Source: Halocaridina rubra (lineage: Eukaryota; Arthropoda; Malacostraca; Decapoda; Atyidae). From it: a stretch of 64,000 bases of DNA. Shown here one piece after another: positions 40,398 to 64,000 of this stretch. Under the pieces are notes generated by a model that was not told the DNA's origin, did not search any database, and was given only the letters and a program-made list of their open reading frames with translations. Both the position numbers and the translations under genes were made by a program. Numbering within the stretch: the stretch's first letter is position 1; each line of letters begins with the position of its first letter. The stretch spans positions 1 through 64,000 of the forward strand of contig JAXCGZ010009485.1 in assembly GCA_037179515.1 (NCBI GenBank). The letters run 5' to 3'.

Positions 40398-40448
<51 letters not shown>
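40050..40448. repeat. (TA)n - SINE family 1 (minus, 40104-40298) - (TA)n
   Basis: A SINE whose minus-strand head reads CGTGGCTCAGTCGGTAGCG (A box) with B box GAGGGTTCGCGCCCC sits between (TA)n 40050-40103 and interrupted (TA)n 40300-40448. It lies about 190-340 bp upstream of the MED28 start. Confidence 0.9.
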
Positions 40449-40449
<1 letters not shown>

Positions 40450-40524
40450 TAAAAATTATTGAACGCGTGCCTAAAGAAGTTTAGTATCTTAAGAAAAAAA
40501 AAATACTATCTCCTATATGCAAAC

Positions 40525-40629
40525 ATGAAGAAGAAGAGTTTATTTACGTTTTGTTGCCGAGCGTGGGTCTTATGCTTAAAATTCATTTCGTTGTGTGGAA
40601 CTTTTCCAGTGTCTTTTAGTTACATTTAG
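40525..40629 (+). promoter_or_regulatory. Possible upstream ORF in the MED28 leader
   Basis: A 34-codon frame (MKKKSLFTF...) ends with TAG at 40627-40629, four bases before the MED28 start codon. It matters only if transcription starts upstream of 40525, which the sequence does not show. No clear TATA box is visible. Confidence 0.3.
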
Positions 40630-40633
40630 CAGA

Positions 40634-60657
<20,024 letters not shown>

Positions 60658-61324
60658 ACTAACATGTATTTTTTTTTCTCTGCATTTCTTACTCTTGTAT
60701 CAAGTAGTGGTGTTTTGTATAAGCTGTAAGAAATAGTAATAAGATTATTTTCATACATATGAATATTATAGCTTTAAATGGTGGAAACTACTATGTAAAC
60801 GTAGCTTCTTGTAGCCTGATTACTGTGGTTTTCTACGTACTGTACTTTTATGTGATAGTTGATAGAAACTTGTTTCATACGTATGCGAATATAGACTGCA
60901 CTTTGGAAAAATTATTCCCCGCAAGTAATTTTTTATACGTGGCAAAATGGGTTTCATAATGTGGATAAGCTGAATTGTGAAGATTTTTGAACGGGAATAA
61001 CAAGTACTGTACGCAGTGATTTGCCAGTTTGAAATAATCTGCCATTGATGAAAAAATCAACCATAATGTTCTGTATCATGAAGGTAATCAAACCCTGAGG
61101 CCAGTGGAAAAATTTCATGTTTCTTCACCTCTTCAAGGATATATTAGTTCCATTTATAAGTATTGGTCTTAATGTAACCATTACCCTGTATACCATATAT
61201 TGATAAGGTTTTCTATTCTTATAAGGGGGTGACTGTATCAAAGTGAAAACTGGACTCATTTTTTTTTGGGGGGGGAGGAAATACAAGGGTTACAGTATTT
61301 ATTATTATCTGTTTCATTGTTCAA
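60658..61324 (+). other. Probable MED28 3' untranslated region
   Basis: No further coding. AT-rich. The true transcript end cannot be placed from sequence alone. Confidence 0.4.
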
Positions 61325-61560
61325 TTAATTTGTTATTGTATGTCACCTCGTTCATCAGTTTTATTTAGTATGTTAAGCTGTTCATCAGCTTTACTTAGTT
61401 TGTCACTTTGTGTGATTAGCTTTATTTAGTATTTCAAGTTGTTCATTTGATTAGCTTTATTTAGTATGTCAACTTGTTCATTAGCATTATTTTGTATGTC
61501 AACTTATTCAGTGAACTTTATTTAGTAAATCATCTTTTTCATTAGCTTTATTATGGTAGG
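61325..61560 (+). repeat. Minisatellite, about 30-bp unit
   Basis: TTAGCTTTATTTAGTATGTC plus AACTTGTTCA, seven to eight degenerate copies. Confidence 0.85.
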
Positions 61561-61663
61561 TTAAGTAAGGTTAGAAAATATACAGAATTCTTGTCATAAA
61601 TGGATTTAAGACTTTCATATTCCTGTTTAATCCTTATTATATAGTATTGGTACCATATGACAT

Positions 61664-61669
61664 AATAAA
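61664..61669 (+). terminator. MED28: Candidate polyadenylation signal
   Basis: AATAAA about 1 kb after the MED28 stop. The first perfect one I noticed downstream, but unproven. Confidence 0.25.
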
Positions 61670-61854
61670 AATCATTTCCCATTAACAGTAATTTTTGTGG
61701 TTATATTAGGAATAAGTTATTTCAGTATAATATCATATTACCTTGAATATCCTGGCTGGAATATGTAGTTCTGTTGTTTATTTTGAACATACATACTGTA
61801 TGTACTCATGTGATATGCAAATATAAAAGTATCCCCTTTTGGGGCATAGAAAAT

Positions 61855-62110
61855 GAATACCACACTCAGCTCGGGAAGTGACAAACCCATGAGTGAACCC
61901 ACTGCTGGGGATGTAAGGAAGGGCATCTGGTCTTAATCCCTCACCTTCAACATGTCTGCATTCACCCCCATAGTGGGCATAATAGTGACGTAAAATGGCA
62001 AAATAAAATCCCACTGTGGGGCATAAGGAAGGGCATTAACTATTAATCCCCTTTATAACTCTAGCATTTCTGTGTCCACCCCCATTTAAATAGTGACTAA
62101 TTGTGATGTG
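61855..62110 (+). mobile_element. Two family-2 SINE scraps in tandem
   Basis: CCACTGCTGGGGATGTAAGG with tail TGTCTGCATTCACCCCCAT (to about 62000), then CCCACTGTGGGGCATAAGGA with tail TGTGTCCACCCCCATTTAAA (to about 62110). 62111-62525 is AT-rich, no gene. Confidence 0.65.
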
Positions 62111-62525
62111 CAAAACAGTGGATATATTATTATCGTACCATCTTTAAACTTTTGAGTTTTTAAATTAAAATTGGGTATCATTTGAGTATGAGATAGTTTT
62201 GTTTATAATAATATTTTAACGTATATTTTAGTAAATACAAACCAGATAGTAGTTAATAAATGTGCAAATTTTTCATTTTTATATATGTTTACTGTTTAGC
62301 TTTGATGTTTTTATATTATTTACAATTTTATAGTCTGTAATTCTTTTTATTATTTCATTTGCCTCTTCATAAGAATAGAGTTAATAATTCTGTTTGGTGG
62401 GGTGACCTTAAAATTCTTGTTTGGAATATTTTAATTAGTATAGGGTGACCATAGAACTCTTATTTGGCATATTTTAATCACTGTAGGAGAGTGGTAAAGT
62501 CTGTTTTATTCTTAGTTCATATAAA

Positions 62526-62600
62526 CACTTTTTATGAGTGTGACTCCGGGATGGGCAAAGAAAATTGCCCTCATTGGTCCCAAGCACCAAAAAACTTGCA
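62526..62600 (-). mobile_element. Jockey-like LINE 3' end scrap
   Basis: TTTTTATGAGTGTGACTCCG and GAAAATTGCCCTCA match, in reverse, the LINE ends at 22800 and 24720. The 84-codon plus frame crossing it is not a gene. 62601-62855 is unassigned. Confidence 0.65.
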
Positions 62601-62855
62601 AGTATGTCCCTGGCCCATACTTTCCCCAAGCATTATTAGAGTTATTAGACAAAGCGTAACTTATATTTTATCAAATGTCACACATTATGTTTCCACCATC
62701 GTTATTTATTTAATGTAATGGAGATTTACATCAAAGAGTGGAACAAGGTATATAGGCATGTACAGTAGTCTTTTCATGCCAAATTATTTGTGATACTTCT
62801 ATACGACTGAAATGAGATAGCTATTCTCTTTACGTTATTTATTGACTTTGGTATA

Positions 62856-62935
62856 CAGTGATCCCTCATTTATTGCGAGGGTTAGGTTCCGGGACCCGTC
62901 GCGATAAGTGAATTTTCGCGAAGTAGGAACACCTT
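62856..62935 (+). mobile_element. Solo Tigger-type end
   Basis: CAGTGATCCCTCATTTATTG, GGTTCCGGGACCCGTCGCGA, same as the start of element C. No matching right end is seen within the window. Confidence 0.7.
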
Positions 62936-62984
62936 AAAGTTAATTAATTAATTAATATATATATTTATTTATTTATTTATTATT

Positions 62985-63220
62985 ATTTTTTTTAAGATTA
63001 TTGTGACACCAGGATGGACCAAAAGATGATAAAATAAAACAGCCTTTATCAGGCTGTAAAGAGAAACGGATGGAGAGTGTAATGACCTGTCAGATGTGAA
63101 GGGATTATAAAAGATGTGTAATGAATATCCAACTCTCTGCTGGGTTTTAATATACTTCTGCATTACTCTCATGATGTCTATTCCAAAAATTCTCCTTAGA
63201 TCTTCTTCTTCTTCTTCTTC

Positions 63221-63269
<49 letters not shown>

Positions 63270-63312
63270 TTTTTTTTTTTACAATAATTTTCCTTTGATG
63301 ATGATTGTGGAG

Positions 63313-63359
<47 letters not shown>

Positions 63360-63440
63360 CATTATTATTACGAATTTGCAATTAAACCATTATTTTTACA
63401 ATACATAATGTAGTTTTGGTTGAATGAACAAGAGTTAATT
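62985..63440 (-). mobile_element. Short jockey-derived repeat with (TTA)n flanks
   Basis: Reverse paralogue of 48395-48780: TGACACCAGGATGGACCAAA, CAGCCTTTATCAGGCTG, GAGTGTAATGACCTGTCAGA, (TTC)n/(TTA)n, (TA)n at about 63253-63270, (TTA)n, then GTTGAATGAACAAGAGTTAA. Confidence 0.85.
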
Positions 63441-63444
63441 AAAG

Positions 63445-63832
<388 letters not shown>

Positions 63833-64000
63833 AAACATTCTATTCTACCCAACCCCCCACACTCTCTTTGTCCCAGCCAACTAGGGAGGGGCACTGTACA
63901 CAGTTATTAAAGTAAATGAACCAACAGATGTACAAACAATGATGAGCCCTTAATAATAATAATAATAATAATAATGATGATGTTAATCTCCACAATCATC

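Noticed and set aside
62464..62718. 84-residue plus frame
   Set aside because: It crosses a reversed LINE 3' end (62526-62600) and has no protein features.

Overview
This looks like nuclear DNA of an arthropod, most likely a decapod crustacean (inference). The reasons are very long (CT)n, (TA)n, (AAT)n and (TATC)n arrays, TTAGG-type telomere-like repeats, several tRNA-derived SINE families, and decayed jockey/CR1-type LINEs and pogo/Tigger DNA transposons. I see no bacterial, organellar or viral features. Only one host gene can be supported: the Mediator subunit gene MED28, four exons on the + strand from 40634 to 60657. Nearly everything else is repeats.

Left third (1-22.8 kb). After a microsatellite cluster and SINEs, a segment of about 9 kb is present twice in direct tandem (2068-10995 and 10996-20007). 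The copies are close to identical. The left boundary lies in a tRNA-derived SINE and the right boundary in the endonuclease region of a jockey-like LINE, with GGG at the junction. Each copy carries a fold-back MITE, a degenerate GGTTA telomere-like tract, SINEs, short LINE-derived repeats and (CT)n arrays. Copy-specific changes include a 193-bp-arm palindrome in copy 1 and a LINE 3' end inserted only in copy 2. Copy 2 runs into a nearly full-length but frameshifted jockey-like LINE (19448-22817).

Middle (22.8-40 kb). Two CR1/L2-like LINE copies lie in opposite orientations (22826-23894 minus, 26763-27893 plus) around a second jockey-like pseudogene. Next come long TA/GA arrays, a satellite with a 140-bp two-part unit and about 70-bp monomeric edges (31270-35130) interrupted by an RNase H-bearing LINE 3' end, another CR1/L2-like LINE with an intact 450-residue frame (35617-37140), and a minisatellite built of microsatellites (37142-37730).

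Right third (40-64 kb). MED28 starts just after a (TA)n-SINE-(TA)n block. Its protein is about 350 residues: a conserved helical Mediator core (exons 1-3), a long Gly/Ser-rich insert (exons 3-4) and the conserved C-terminal LAYLE motif (exon 4). Introns 2 and 3 must use GC-AG sites to stay in frame. Intron 2 (12.4 kb) holds a dead Tigger transposase, three Tigger-derived elements that keep a promoter-side triple repeat and the N-terminal HTH exon but no DDE domain, a satellite array of about 180-bp units, a long hairpin and other repeats. Intron 3 holds a 41-bp minisatellite. The window ends in a (CT)192 array whose paralogue at 48.4 kb has only about nine units.

All similarity statements are from reading the sequence by eye. 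Family names rest on recognised protein motifs, and no database search was run.
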